64,000 bases of DNA, taken from the NCBI RefSeq assembly GCF_018294505.1, contig NC_057811.1, positions 406,837,652 to 406,901,651 of the forward strand, given 5' to 3'. Position numbers and translations under genes: made by a program. Shown here in pieces: positions 54,274 to 64,000 of this stretch; position 1 is the first letter of the stretch, and every line of letters starts with the position of its first letter. The notes below the pieces were generated by a model, which saw nothing but the letters and a program-made list of their open reading frames with translations, did not search any database and was not told where the DNA came from. The stretch comes from Triticum aestivum. Its lineage: Eukaryota > Streptophyta > Magnoliopsida > Poales > Poaceae.

Positions 54274-56355
54274 ATGGCTCAAGATAATACTAAATTGTGT
54301 GACTTTGCCAATACCAACAACAATGATTTTCTTAGCACTCCGATTGCTCCTCTTACCGAAGCTGAATCTTGTGAAATTAATGCTGCTTTGTTGAATCTTG
54401 TCATGAAAGATCAATTCGCCGGCCTTCCTTGTGAAGATGCCGCTACCCATCTAAATAGCTTTGTTGATTTGTGTGATATGCAAAAGAAGAAAGACGTGGA
54501 CAATGATATTGTTAAATTGAAACTATTTCTGTTTTCGCTTAGAGATCGTGCTAAAACTTGGTTTTCGTCTTTGCCTAAAAATAGTATTGATTCTTGGAAT
54601 AAGTGCAAAGATGCTTTTATCTCTAAGTATTTTCCTCCCGCTAAGATCATCTCTCTTAGAAAAGATATTATGAATTTTAAGCAACTTGATCATGAACATG
54701 TTGCACAAGTTTGGGAGAGAATAAAATTAATGATACGTAATTTCCCTACTCATGGTTTGAATTTATGGATGACTATACAAAATTTCTATGGCAGATTGAA
54801 TTTCGCTTCTAGAAATCTTTTAGATTCGGCCGCGGGAGGCACTTTTATGGAAATCACTTTGGGAGAAGCTACTAAACTCCTAGATGATATTATTCTTAAT
54901 TATTCTCAATGGCATACCGAAAGATCTACTAGTAAAAAGATGCATGCGATAGAAGAAATTAATGTTTTGAGTGGAAAGATGGATGAACTCATGAAATTGT
55001 TTGCTAATAAGAGTGTTTCTTCTGAACCCAATGGTATGCCTTTGTCTACTTTGATTGAGAATAATAATGAATCTATGGATGTGAATTTTGTTGGTAGGAA
55101 TAATTTCGGTAACAACGCTTATAGAAGAAACTTTAATCCTAGGTCGTATCCTAGTAATTCCTCTAATAATTATGATAATTTCTACAACAACTCTTATGGA
55201 AATTTTAATAAGATGCCCTCTGATTTTGAGACTAGTGTTAAAGAATTTATGATTTCTCAAAAGAATTTCAATGCCTTGCTTGAAGAAAAATTGCCTAAGA
55301 TCGATGAATTAGCTAGGAACTTGGATAGAATTTCTCTTGATGTTGATTCTTTGAAACTTAGATCTATTCCACCTAAGCATGATATCAATGAGTCTCTCAA
55401 AGCCATGATAATTTCCATTGATGAGTGCAAAGAAAGAACCGCTAGGATGCGTGCTAAGAAAGATTGCTTTGTGAAAGCGTGTTCTTCTAATTTTTATGAG
55501 AATAAAGATGTAGATCTAAAAGTTATTGATGTGTCCCCTATTAAATCTTTGTTTTGCAATATGAATCTTGATAATGATGGGATTGGAGATGAGCCATCTT
55601 TACCTAGAAGGCGTTCAAAAAATTCGGAGTTTTTAGATCTTGATGCAAAAATTGGTAAGAGTGGGATTGAAGAGGTTAAAACTTTAGATAGCAATGAACC
55701 CACTATTATGGATTTCAAGGAATTTAATTATGATAATTGCTCTTTGATAGATTTTATTTCCTTGTTGCAATCCGTGCTAAATTCTCCGCATGCTTATAGT
55801 CAAAATAAAGCTTTTACTAAACATATCGTTGATGCTTTAATGCAATCTTATGAGGAAAACCTTGAGTTGGAAGTTTCTATCCCTAGAAAAATTTATGATG
55901 AATGGGAACCTACTATTAAAATTAAAATTAAAGATCATGAATGCTATGCTTTGTGTGATTTGGGTGCTAGTGTTTCCATGATTCCAAAAACTTTGTGTGA
56001 TTTGTTAGGTTTCCGCGAATTTGATGATTGCTCTTTAAACTTACACCTTGCGGATTCCACCATTAAGAAACCTATGGGAAGAATTAATGATGTTATTATT
56101 GTTGCAAATAGAAACTATGTGCCCGTAGATTTTATTGTTCTTGATATAGATTGCAATCCTTCATGTCCTATTATTCTTGGTAGACCTTTCCTTAGAACGA
56201 TTGGTGCAATCATTGATATGAAGGAAGGGAATATTATATTCCAATTTCCGTTAAGGAAAGGCATGGAACACTTCCCTAGAAAGAAAATTAAATTACCATA
56301 TGAATCTATTATGAGAGCCACTTATGGATTGCCTACCAAAGATGGCAATACCTAG
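54274..56355 (+). CDS. Athila-type Gag with C-terminal retropepsin-like domain, intact ORF
   Basis: ATG 54274 (MAQDNTKLCDFANTN) opens 693 codons without a stop. The frame also extends upstream without an ATG. The retrotransposon Gag domain at roughly residues 30-200 contains AATHLNSFVDLCDM, FLFSLRDRAKTWFSSLP, SWNKCKDAFISKYFPP and FYGRLNFASRNLLDSAAGG. An Asn/Ser/Tyr-rich linker (about 270-320) replaces a zinc knuckle, which I do not see. The C-terminal region holds a retropepsin-like fold: ALCDLGASVSMIPKTL (catalytic D-L-G), LADSTIKKPMG, FIVLDID and PIILGRPFLRT. The product would form particles and possibly process itself. It ends GLPTKDGNT at 56355. Open length in such an element implies recent activity or selection through trans-packaging. 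Confidence 0.9.
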   Translation: MAQDNTKLCDFANTNNNDFLSTPIAPLTEAESCEINAALLNLVMKDQFAGLPCEDAATHLNSFVDLCDMQKKKDVDNDIVKLKLFLFSLRDRAKTWFSSLPKNSIDSWNKCKDAFISKYFPPAKIISLRKDIMNFKQLDHEHVAQVWERIKLMIRNFPTHGLNLWMTIQNFYGRLNFASRNLLDSAAGGTFMEITLGEATKLLDDIILNYSQWHTERSTSKKMHAIEEINVLSGKMDELMKLFANKSVSSEPNGMPLSTLIENNNESMDVNFVGRNNFGNNAYRRNFNPRSYPSNSSNNYDNFYNNSYGNFNKMPSDFETSVKEFMISQKNFNALLEEKLPKIDELARNLDRISLDVDSLKLRSIPPKHDINESLKAMIISIDECKERTARMRAKKDCFVKACSSNFYENKDVDLKVIDVSPIKSLFCNMNLDNDGIGDEPSLPRRRSKNSEFLDLDAKIGKSGIEEVKTLDSNEPTIMDFKEFNYDNCSLIDFISLLQSVLNSPHAYSQNKAFTKHIVDALMQSYEENLELEVSIPRKIYDEWEPTIKIKIKDHECYALCDLGASVSMIPKTLCDLLGFREFDDCSLNLHLADSTIKKPMGRINDVIIVANRNYVPVDFIVLDIDCNPSCPIILGRPFLRTIGAIIDMKEGNIIFQFPLRKGMEHFPRKKIKLPYESIMRATYGLPTKDGNT

Positions 56356-59176
56356 ATCTATCCGTGTTTTTATGCCTAGCTAGGGGCGTTAAACGATAGC
56401 GCTTGTCGGGAGGCAACCCAATTTTATTTTTAGTTTTTTGCTTGTTGCTTATGTTTAGGAATTTATATTTGATCTAGCCTCTGGTTAGATTTGTTTTTGT
56501 GTTTTAGTTAGTGTTTGTGCCAAGTTAAACCTATAGGATCTTCTTGGATGACAGTTATTTGATCTTGCTGAAAATTCCAGAAACTTTCTGTTCACGAAAA
56601 CAATTGTTAAAAATTACCAGAACGTGATATAATATTGATTCCAATTTCAGAAGATAAATAAACAAATTATTTAGGTCTTCCTATTTTGGACTGATTTTTA
56701 GAGTTACAGAAGTTTGTGTTAGTTATAGATTACTACAGACTGTTCTGTTTTTGATAGATTCTGTTTTTCGTGTGTTGTTTGCTTATTTTGATGAATCTAT
56801 GGCTAGTAAAATAGTTTATAAACCATAGAGAAGTTGGAATAAAATAGGTTTAACACAAATATAAATAAATAATGAGTTCATTACAGTACCTTGAAGTGGT
56901 GTTTTGTTTTCTTTCGCTAACGGAGCTCACGAGATTTTCTGTAAGTTTTGTGTTGTGAAGTTTTCAAGTTTTGGGTAAAGATTTGATGGAGTATGGAACA
57001 AGGAGTGGCAAGAGCCTAAGCTTGGGGATGCCCAAGGCACCCCAAGGTAAATCTAAGGACACCAAAAAGCCAAAGCTTGGGGATGCCCCGGAAGGCATCC
57101 CCTCTTTCGTCCTCATCCATCGATAAATTTACTTGGAGCTATATTTTTATTCACCACATGATATGTGTTTTTCTTGGAGCGTCTTGTATGATTTGAGTCT
57201 TTGTTTGTTAGTTTGCCACAATCATCCTTGCTGTACACACCTTTTGATAGAGACACATATGATTCGGAATTTGTTAGAATACTCTATGTGCTTCACTTAT
57301 ATCTTTTGAGCTATATAGTTTTTGCTCTAGTACTTCACTTATATCTTTTAGAGCACGGCGGTGGTTATATTTTATAGAAATTATTGATCTCTCATTCCTC
57401 ACTTATATTATTTTTAGAGCCTTAAACAGCATGGTAATTTGCTTTAATCGTGAAATTAATCTTCCATATTGAGTTCATTAAATATCATGAGAAGTTAGAT
57501 ACTTGATAAGTGTTTTGAGATATAAAGGTGGTAATATTAGAGTGTGCTAGTTGAGTAATGGTGAAATTGAGACATACTTGTGTTAAAGTTGGCAAGTCCC
57601 GTAGCATGCACGTATGGTAAAAGTTGTGTAACAATTTTGACACATAGGTGTTCTTTTATTGCTTTCCTTATGAGTGGCGGTCGGGGACGAGCGATGGTCT
57701 TTTCCTACCAATCTATCCCTCTAGGGGCATGTGTAGTAGTACTTTGCTTCGAGGGCTAATAAACTTTTGCAATAAGTATATGAGTTCTTTATGACTAATG
57801 TGAGTCCATGGATTATACGCACTCTCAACCTTCCACAATTTTCTAGCCTCTACGGTACCGTGCATTGCCCTTTCTCACCTTGAGAGTTGGTGCAAACTTC
57901 GCCGGTGCATCCAAACCCCGTGATATGATACGCTCTATCACACATAAGCCTCCTTATATCTTCCTCAAAACAGCCACCATACCTACCTATCATGGCATTT
58001 CCATAGCCATTCCGAGATATATTGCCATGCAACTTTTCACCGTTCTGTTTATTATGACACGCTTCATCATTGTCATATTGCTTTGCATGATCATGTAGTT
58101 GAAATCGTATTTTGTGGCAAAGCCAATATTCATAATTTTTTCATACATGTCACTCTTGATTCATCGCATATCCCGGTATACCGCCGGAGGCATTCACATA
58201 GAGTCATATTTTGTTCTAAGTATTGAGTTGTAATTGTTGAGTTGTAAATAATAAAAGTGTGATGATCATCATTATTAGAGCATTGTCCCATGTGAGGAAA
58301 GGATGATGGAGACTATGATTCCCCCACAAGTCGGGATGAGATTCCGGACTAAATAAATAAATAAATAAAAGAGGACAGGCCAAAAAAAGAGAAAAAGAGA
58401 GAAGGGACAATGTTACTATCCTTTTTCCACACTTGTGCTTCAAAATAGCACCATGATCTTCATGATAGAGAGTCTCCTATGTAGTCACTTTCATATACTA
58501 GTGGGAATTTTTCATTATAGAACTTGGCTTGTATATTCCAATGATGGGCTTCCTCAAAATGCCCTAGGTCTTCGTGAGCAAGCGAGTTGGATGCACACCC
58601 ACTTAGTTTCCTTTGTTGATCTTTCATATATTTATAGCTCTAGTGCATCCGTTGCATGGCAATCCCTACTCCTCTCATTGACATCAATTGATGGGCATCT
58701 CCATAGCCTATTGATTAGACGCGTCAATGTGAGACTTTCTACCTTTTTATCTTCTCTCATAACCCCCATCATTATACTTTACTCCACACATAGTGCTATA
58801 TCCATGGCTAGCGCTCATGTATTGCGTAAGAGTTGAAAAGGCTAAAGCGCGTTAAAAGTATGAACCAATTGCTCGGCTTGTCTTCGGGGTTATGCATGAT
58901 GAGAACGTTTGTGTGACAATATTGAAACATAGCCTAACTATATGATTTTGTAGGGATAAGCTTTCTTTGGCTATGTTATTTTGATAAGAGATAACTGCTT
59001 GGTTAACATGTTTGAAGTATTATTGTTTTTATGTCAACATTAAACTTTTATATTGAATCTTTAGGACCTAAATATTCATGCCACAATAAAAAGATTTACA
59101 TTGAAAATTATGCTAAGTAGCATTCCACATCAAAAATTCTGTTTATCATTTACCTACTCGAGGACGAGCAGGAATT
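56356..59176 (+). other. Non-coding interior of Athila-like element 1
   Basis: About 2.8 kb where a polymerase would be expected; all ORFs are short and unordered. Notable are two copies of aagcttggggatgcc (57018-57032, 57073-57087). The second is part of a hairpin with GGGGATGCC (57079-57087) and GGCATCCCC as its arms. A taaataaataaataaa microsatellite lies at 58351-58368. Confidence 0.7.
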
Positions 59177-59191
59177 AAGCCTGGGGATGCT
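59177..59191 (+). other. Polypurine tract of Athila-like element 1
   Basis: aagcctggggatgct lies directly before the 3' LTR. It nearly matches the two internal aagcttggggatgcc copies. Confidence 0.75.
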
Positions 59192-60779
59192 TGATATGTC
59201 TCCAACGTATCTATAATTTTTTATTGTTCCATGCTATTATATATTCTGTTTTTGATGTTTAATGGGCTTATTTATACACTTTTATATTATTTTGGGGACT
59301 AACCAATTAACCGGAGGCCCAGCCCAAATTGCTGTTTTTTTGCCTATTTCAGTGTTTCGTAGAAAAAGAATATCAACGGAGTCCAAACGGAATGAAACCT
59401 TCGGGAACGTGATTTTTGGAACAAACATGATCCAGAGGACTTGGAGTGGACGTCAAGCAACAGACGAGGAGGCCACGAGGTAGGGGGGCGTGCCTACCCC
59501 CCAGGGCACGCCCTCCACCCTCATGGGCCCCTAGTGGCTCCACCGACCTACTTCTTCCTCCTATATATACCTACGTACCCCCAAACTATCAGAAGCATCC
59601 ACGAAAACCTAATTCCACCGCCGCAACCTTCTGTACCCGTGAGATCCCATCTTGGGGCCTTTTCCGGCGTCCTGCCGGAGGGGGCATTGATCACGGAGGG
59701 CTTCTACATCAACACCATAGCCTCTCCGATGATGTGTGAGTAGTTTACCTCAGACCTTCGGGTCCATAGTTATTAGCTAGATGGCTTCTTCTCTCTCTTT
59801 GGATCTCAATACAAAGTTCTCCTCAATTCTCTTGGAGATCTATTTGATGTAACTCTTCTTTTGCGGTGTGTTTGTTGAGACCGATGAATTGTGGGTTTAT
59901 GATCAAGATTATCTATGAACAAAATTTGAATCTTCTCTGAATTCTTTTATGTATGATTGGTTATCTTTGCAAGTCTCTTCGAATTATCGGTTTGGTTTGG
60001 CCTACTAGATTGATCTTTCTTGCAATAGGAGAAGTGCTTAGCTTTGGGTTCAATCTTGCGGTGTCCTTCCCCAGTGACAGCAGGGGCAGCAAGGCATGTA
60101 TTGTATTGTTGCCATCGAGGATAACAAGATGGGGTTTATATCATATTGCATGAGTTTATCCCTCTACATCATGTCATCTTGCTTAAAGCATTACTCTGTT
60201 CTTATGAACTTAATACTCTAGACGCATGCTGGATAGCGGTCGATGTCTGGAGTAATAGTAGTAGATGCAGAATCGTTTCGGTCTACTTGTCACGGACGTG
60301 ATGCCTATATACATGATCATACCTAGATATTCCCATAACTATGCTCAATTCTATCAATTGCTCGACGGTAATTTGTTCACCCACCGTAATACTTATACTA
60401 TCTTGAGAGAAGCCACTAGTGAAACCTATGGCCTCCGGGTCTATTTTCCATCATATTAATCTTCCAACACTTAGCTATTTCTATTACCGTTTATTTTACT
60501 TTGCATCTTTATTTCTCTTCATCATAAAAATACCAAAAATATTATCTTATCATATCTATCAGATCTCACTCTCGTAAGTGACCGTGAAGGGATTGACAAC
60601 CCCTTCATCACGTTGGTTGCGAGGTTCTTATTTGTTTGTGTAGGTGCGTGGGACTCGAGCGTGGTCTCCTACTGGATTGATACCTTGGTTCTCAAAAACT
60701 AAGGGAAATACTTATGCTACTTTACTGCATCACCCTTTGGTCTTCAAGGGAAAACCAACGCAGTGCTCAAGAGGTAGGA
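59192..60779 (+). repeat. 3' LTR of Athila-like element 1 (1588 bp)
   Basis: It starts TGATATGTCTCC and ends GGTAGGA (the 5' LTR ends GGTAGCA). TATATATA lies at 59562-59569. Confidence 0.93.
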
Positions 60780-60784
60780 GGTAT
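60780..60784. repeat. Target-site duplication of Athila-like element 1, right copy
   Basis: ggtat, identical to 52460-52464. Confidence 0.88.
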
Positions 60785-61183
60785 CTCCAACGCTAACCCT
60801 AAAACCTCCCGCATCCGTTTAGACGACGTTGTACGGATCGTGGAAGTCATCCAACGCGGTCCTTTATCGTCCTGTGGCGCGGTCCGGACGTACTAATCAG
60901 AGGCAAACGTGGGGCGGGGGGGCTTTGCGGGAGTCTAGATCGCTCCCACGCCCGCTTCTGACCACCCGGGCCCACCCAAACCACTCCTCCCTCACCCGTA
61001 CTCGTTCCCGCCCGACGCCAACTGCAGGCAGTCATGTCATTGCAGAGCGTGTGGCTCCACATTGAAGACGGCCCAGGGTGGACACGACTTCTCACTGCCT
61101 CTGTCATTGAAGCTGCGCGGCGGCCGAGTGCACCGCCCGCAACACATCTCCAGTGCCCGCGACTATTCAATGCCGGAGACGCG
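60785..61183. other. GC-rich interval between the two Athila-like elements
   Basis: About 400 bp, GC-rich, with no supported gene. The style (tctccaacgc, catccaacgcgg) resembles non-autonomous class II DNA. The last five bases, acgcg, should be the left duplication of element 2. Confidence 0.4.
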
Positions 61184-62704
61184 TGATACGTCCATTTTGC
61201 ATCATGCTTTTATATCGATATTTAATGCAATATGGGCTGTTATTACACGTTATGTCACAATACTTATGCCTATTCTCTCTTATTTTACAAGGTTTACATA
61301 AGGAGGGAGAATTCCGGCAACTGGAATTCTGGGCTGGAAAAGGAGCAAATATTAGAGACCTATTCTACACAACTCCAAATGTCCTGAAACTCCACAAAAG
61401 TCATTTTTGGAAATAATAAAAAATACTGAACAGAAGAAATACGTCAAGGGGGCCACCACCTGCCCACGAGGGTGGGGGGCGCCCTACCCCCCAGGGCGCG
61501 CCCCCTGCCTCGTGGGCCCCCTGTTGGTTCTCCGGTGGCTATCTTCTGCTATATGAAGTCTTTCGTCGAGGAAAAAATCATAAGCAACCTTTCGTGACGA
61601 GACTCCGCCGCCACGAGGCGGAACCTTGGAGGAACCAATCTAGGGCTCCGGCAGAGCTGTTCTGCCGGGGACACTTCCCTCTGGGAGGGGGAAATCATCG
61701 CCATCGAAATCACCAACGCTCCTCTCGTCGGGAGAGGGCAATCTCCATCAACATCTTCACCAGCACCATCTCCTCTCAAAACCCTAGTTCATCTCTTGTA
61801 TCCAATTCTTGTCTCCAAGTCCGGGATTGGTACTAGTAGGTTGCTAGTAGTGTTGATTACTCCTTGTAGTTGATGCTAGTTGGTTTATTTGGTGGAAGAT
61901 CATATGTTCAGATCCTATATGCATATTAATACCCCTCTGATTATGAACATGAATATGCTTTGTGAGTAGTTATGTTTGTTCCTGAGGACATTGGAGAAGT
62001 CTTGCTATTAGTAGTCATGTGAATTTGGTATTCGTTCGATATTTTGATGAGATGTATGTTGTCTATCCTCTAGTGGTGTTATGTGAACGTCGACTACAGA
62101 ACACTTCACCATTATTTGGGCCTAGGGGAAGGCATTGGGAAGTAATAAGTAGATGATGGGTTGCTAGAGTGACAGAAGCTTAAACCCTAGTTTATGCGTT
62201 GCTTCGTAAGGGGCTGATTTGGATCCATATGTTTCATGCTATGGTTAGGTTTACCTTAATACTTTTGTTGTAGTTGCGGATGCTTGCAATAGAGGTTAAT
62301 CATAAGTGGGATGCTTGTTCAAGTAAGAACAGCACCCAAGCACTGGTCCACCCACATATCAAATTATCAAAGTACCGAACGTGAATCACATGAACGTGAT
62401 GAAAACTAGCTTGACGATAATTCCCATGTGTCCTCGGGAGCGCTTTTCTCTATATAAGAGTTTGTCCAGGCTTGTCCTTTGCTACAAAAAGGATTGGGCC
62501 ACCTTGCTGCACTTTATTTACTTTTGTTACTTGTTGCTCGCTACAAATTATCCTATCACACAATTATCTGTTACCACTTATTTCAGTACTTGCAGAGAAT
62601 ACCTTGCTGAAAACCGCTTATCATTTCCTTCTGCTCCTTGTTGGGTTCGACACTCTTACTTATCGAAAGGACTATGATAGATCCCCTACACTTATGGGTC
62701 ATCA
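61184..62704 (+). repeat. 5' LTR of Athila-like element 2 (1521 bp)
   Basis: It starts TGATACGTCCATTTTG and ends GGGTCATCA. A GC-rich palindromic block (ggggggcgccctaccccccagggcgcgcc) at 61475-61503 mirrors that of element 1, as does the general layout. The partner LTR is outside the window. Confidence 0.85.
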
Positions 62705-62715
62705 AGACTCTTTTC

Positions 62716-62732
62716 TGGCGCCGTTGCCGGGG
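62716..62732 (+). other. Primer-binding site, tRNA-Asp
   Basis: TGGCGCCGTTGCCGGGG lies 11 bases after the LTR end, identical to 54061-54077. Confidence 0.88.
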
Positions 62733-62809
62733 AGTGAAGTGCCTTTGGTAGGTGGAATTTGGTAAGCAAAATTTATATAGTGTGCTGAAATTTACTGTCA
62801 CTTGTTACT

Positions 62810-64000
62810 ATGGAAAGTAATCCTCTGAGGGGCTTGTTCGGGGTATCTTCACCCCGACCAGTAGAGCAAAGAGTTGCTCCTCAACCTACTGAACCTACTG
62901 AAAATGAAAATGAAAATTAAAATGTCCACTTTGAGATTCCTTCGGGTATGTTAGAAAAACGGCTAGCTAATCCTTTTGTAGGAGATGGAACAAAGCATCC
63001 TGATGAGCACCTAATATATGTGGATGAAGTTTGTGGATTATTTAAGCTTGCAGGTATACCCGGTGATGTTGTTAAGAGGAAGGTCTTCCCTTTATCTTTG
63101 AAGGGAGATGCATCGACATGGTATAGGCTATGTGATGATACGGGGTCATGGAACTATAAACGATTGAAATTGGAATTTCATTAAAGAAAATTATCCTATG
63201 CATCTTGTTCATCGTGATCGCAATTATATATATAATTTTTGGCCTCGCGAAGGAGAAAGCATCGCTCAAGCTTGGGGGAGTCTTAAATCAGTGTTATATT
63301 CATGCCCCAATCATGAGCTCTCAAGAGAAATAATTATTCAAAGTTTTTATGCTCGGCTTTCTGATAACAATCACACCATGCTCGATACTTCTTGTGCTGG
63401 CTCTTTTATGATGAAGACTATTGATTCAAATGGAATTTATTGGATAGAATTAAATGCAACTCTGAAGATTGGGATCTCAACGAAGGTAAGGAGTCAGGTA
63501 TGACACCTAAGTTTGATTGTGTTAAATCTTTTATGGATACCGATGTTTTCCGTAAATTTAGCACTAAATATGGACTTGACTCTGAGATAGTAGCTTCATT
63601 CTGTGAATCTTTTGCTACTTATGTTGATCTCCCCAAGGAGAAGTGGTTTAAATATCACCCCCCCCCATAGAAGTAAAAGTAGCTGCACCTATTAAAGTTG
63701 AAGAAAAGACTATCACTTATAATGATCCTGTTGTTCCTACTTCTTATGTTGAGAAACCACCTTTCCCTGTTAGGATAAAGGATCATGCTAAAGCTTCAAC
63801 CGTGGTTCGTAAAAGCAATATTAGAACTTATACACCTCCTGAGCAAATTAAAGTTGAACCTAATATTGCTATTGTTAAAGATCTCTTATCTGATAATATT
63901 GATGGGCATGTTATTCATTTCCGTGATGAAACTGCTAGAATTGCCAAACCTTGTGCTAAAGATAAACATAGACCTGTGGTAGGCATGCCTATTATTTCTG
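62810..64000 (+). pseudogene. Athila-type Gag of element 2, stop and frameshifts, truncated by window end
   Basis: ATG 62810 (MESNPLRGLFGVSSPRP) is followed by TAA at 62918-62920. The frame resumes (MLEKRLANPFVGDGTKHPDE, YVDEVCGLFKLAGIPGD, LSLKGDASTWYRLC). It shifts near 63180 (NFWPREGESIAQAWGSLKSV), again near 63430, and again at a C9 run (63658-63666). After that run it stays open to the window end (IKVEEKTITYNDPV, VRIKDHAKASTVV). Gag would assemble particles. The fold matches the Retrotrans_gag type (ARLSDNNHTMLDTSCAGSF). The protease that normally follows is not in view. Confidence 0.85.

Larger units (their letters stand above)
52465..60779 (+). mobile_element. Athila-like gypsy element 1, complete, Gag-protease only (non-autonomous)
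   Basis: LTRs at 52465-54049 and 59192-60779, a tRNA-Asp primer-binding site, a polypurine tract and a 5-bp ggtat duplication define an intact 8.3 kb element. The interior has one ORF (Gag plus protease-like end). About 2.8 kb of non-coding DNA follows where reverse transcriptase, RNase H and integrase would be. I found no trace of those domains. The design resembles non-autonomous Athila-lineage families of Triticeae, which rely on related autonomous elements. Family name not assigned. Confidence 0.92.
61184..64000 (+). mobile_element. Athila-like gypsy element 2, 5' portion (runs off window)
   Basis: A 1521-bp 5' LTR, a tRNA-Asp primer-binding site and a gag region read in the plus direction. 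The Gag differs from element 1 in sequence (DVFRKFSTKYGLDSEIVASF, IRTYTPPEQIKVEP), so it is a different family of the same lineage. Protease and later domains are outside the window. Confidence 0.88.

Noticed and set aside
57865..58098. 77-codon ORF with hydrophobic end in the Athila interior
   Set aside because: Short, no family features, in a region where every frame has similar short ORFs.
58351..58368. taaa microsatellite as a possible LINE tail
   Set aside because: It is inside Athila-like element 1, with no LINE sequence or duplication next to it.

Overview
The window is plant nuclear DNA, almost certainly from a Triticeae grass (wheat, Aegilops or barley type). This rests on Angela/BARE/WIS-type copia elements with ~1.7 kb LTRs ending in the characteristic 'gcctctagggcatatttcc' block, long-LTR chromoviral gypsy DNA, Athila-like gypsy elements primed by tRNA-Asp, L1-like LINEs and Stowaway/Tourist-type MITEs. 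About nine tenths is nested transposable elements. There is one convincing host gene, a split caleosin (peroxygenase-family) gene on the minus strand at 27082-28820.

Left nest (1-26317): a copia Angela-type element (minus; 1-7106, 3' LTR cut by the window edge) sits inside the 3' LTR of a chromoviral gypsy element (minus; 7107-20197, LTRs ~3.68 kb). That gypsy element sits inside ORF1 of an L1-like LINE, here called LINE A (plus; 20198-26317), which ends in a short hairpin and a poly(A) tail. All three carry broken genes.

Gene island (26318-29833): a MITE (26665-26894) lies ~190 bp beyond the caleosin stop codon. The caleosin gene has six exons with consistent GT-AG introns and reading phase (predicted 212 aa). 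A Stowaway-like MITE split by a poly(A)-tailed insertion (29160-29831) lies upstream.

Middle nest (about 30240-46830): remnants of a LINE ORF2 (LINE C) flank a full-length ~7.6 kb LINE (LINE B, minus, 30387-46575) with an ~18 bp target-site duplication. LINE B is split by a second Angela-type element (minus, 30804-39364, 5-bp duplication acccc). That element has LTRs ~99% alike but a thoroughly decayed interior, so it was probably mobilised in trans.

Right part (46830-64000): an unresolved repeat block has AT-rich 'gaacatttttt' arrays in both orientations and three tRNA-like segments. It is followed by a Tourist-like MITE (50836-50970) and a PIF/Harbinger-like element carrying a GC-rich ORF (51049-52421). 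Next is a complete Athila-like element (plus, 52465-60779, duplication ggtat) with an intact 693-aa Gag-protease ORF but no reverse transcriptase or integrase. The 5' part of a second Athila-like element (61184-64000) has a frameshifted gag.

The genes form no operon or pathway. The coding content is Gag, protease, reverse transcriptase, RNase H, integrase and LINE ORF1/ORF2 remnants, plus the caleosin, a haem- and calcium-binding peroxygenase-type protein. All coordinates and reading frames were worked out by eye; family names are by motif and structure, not by database search.
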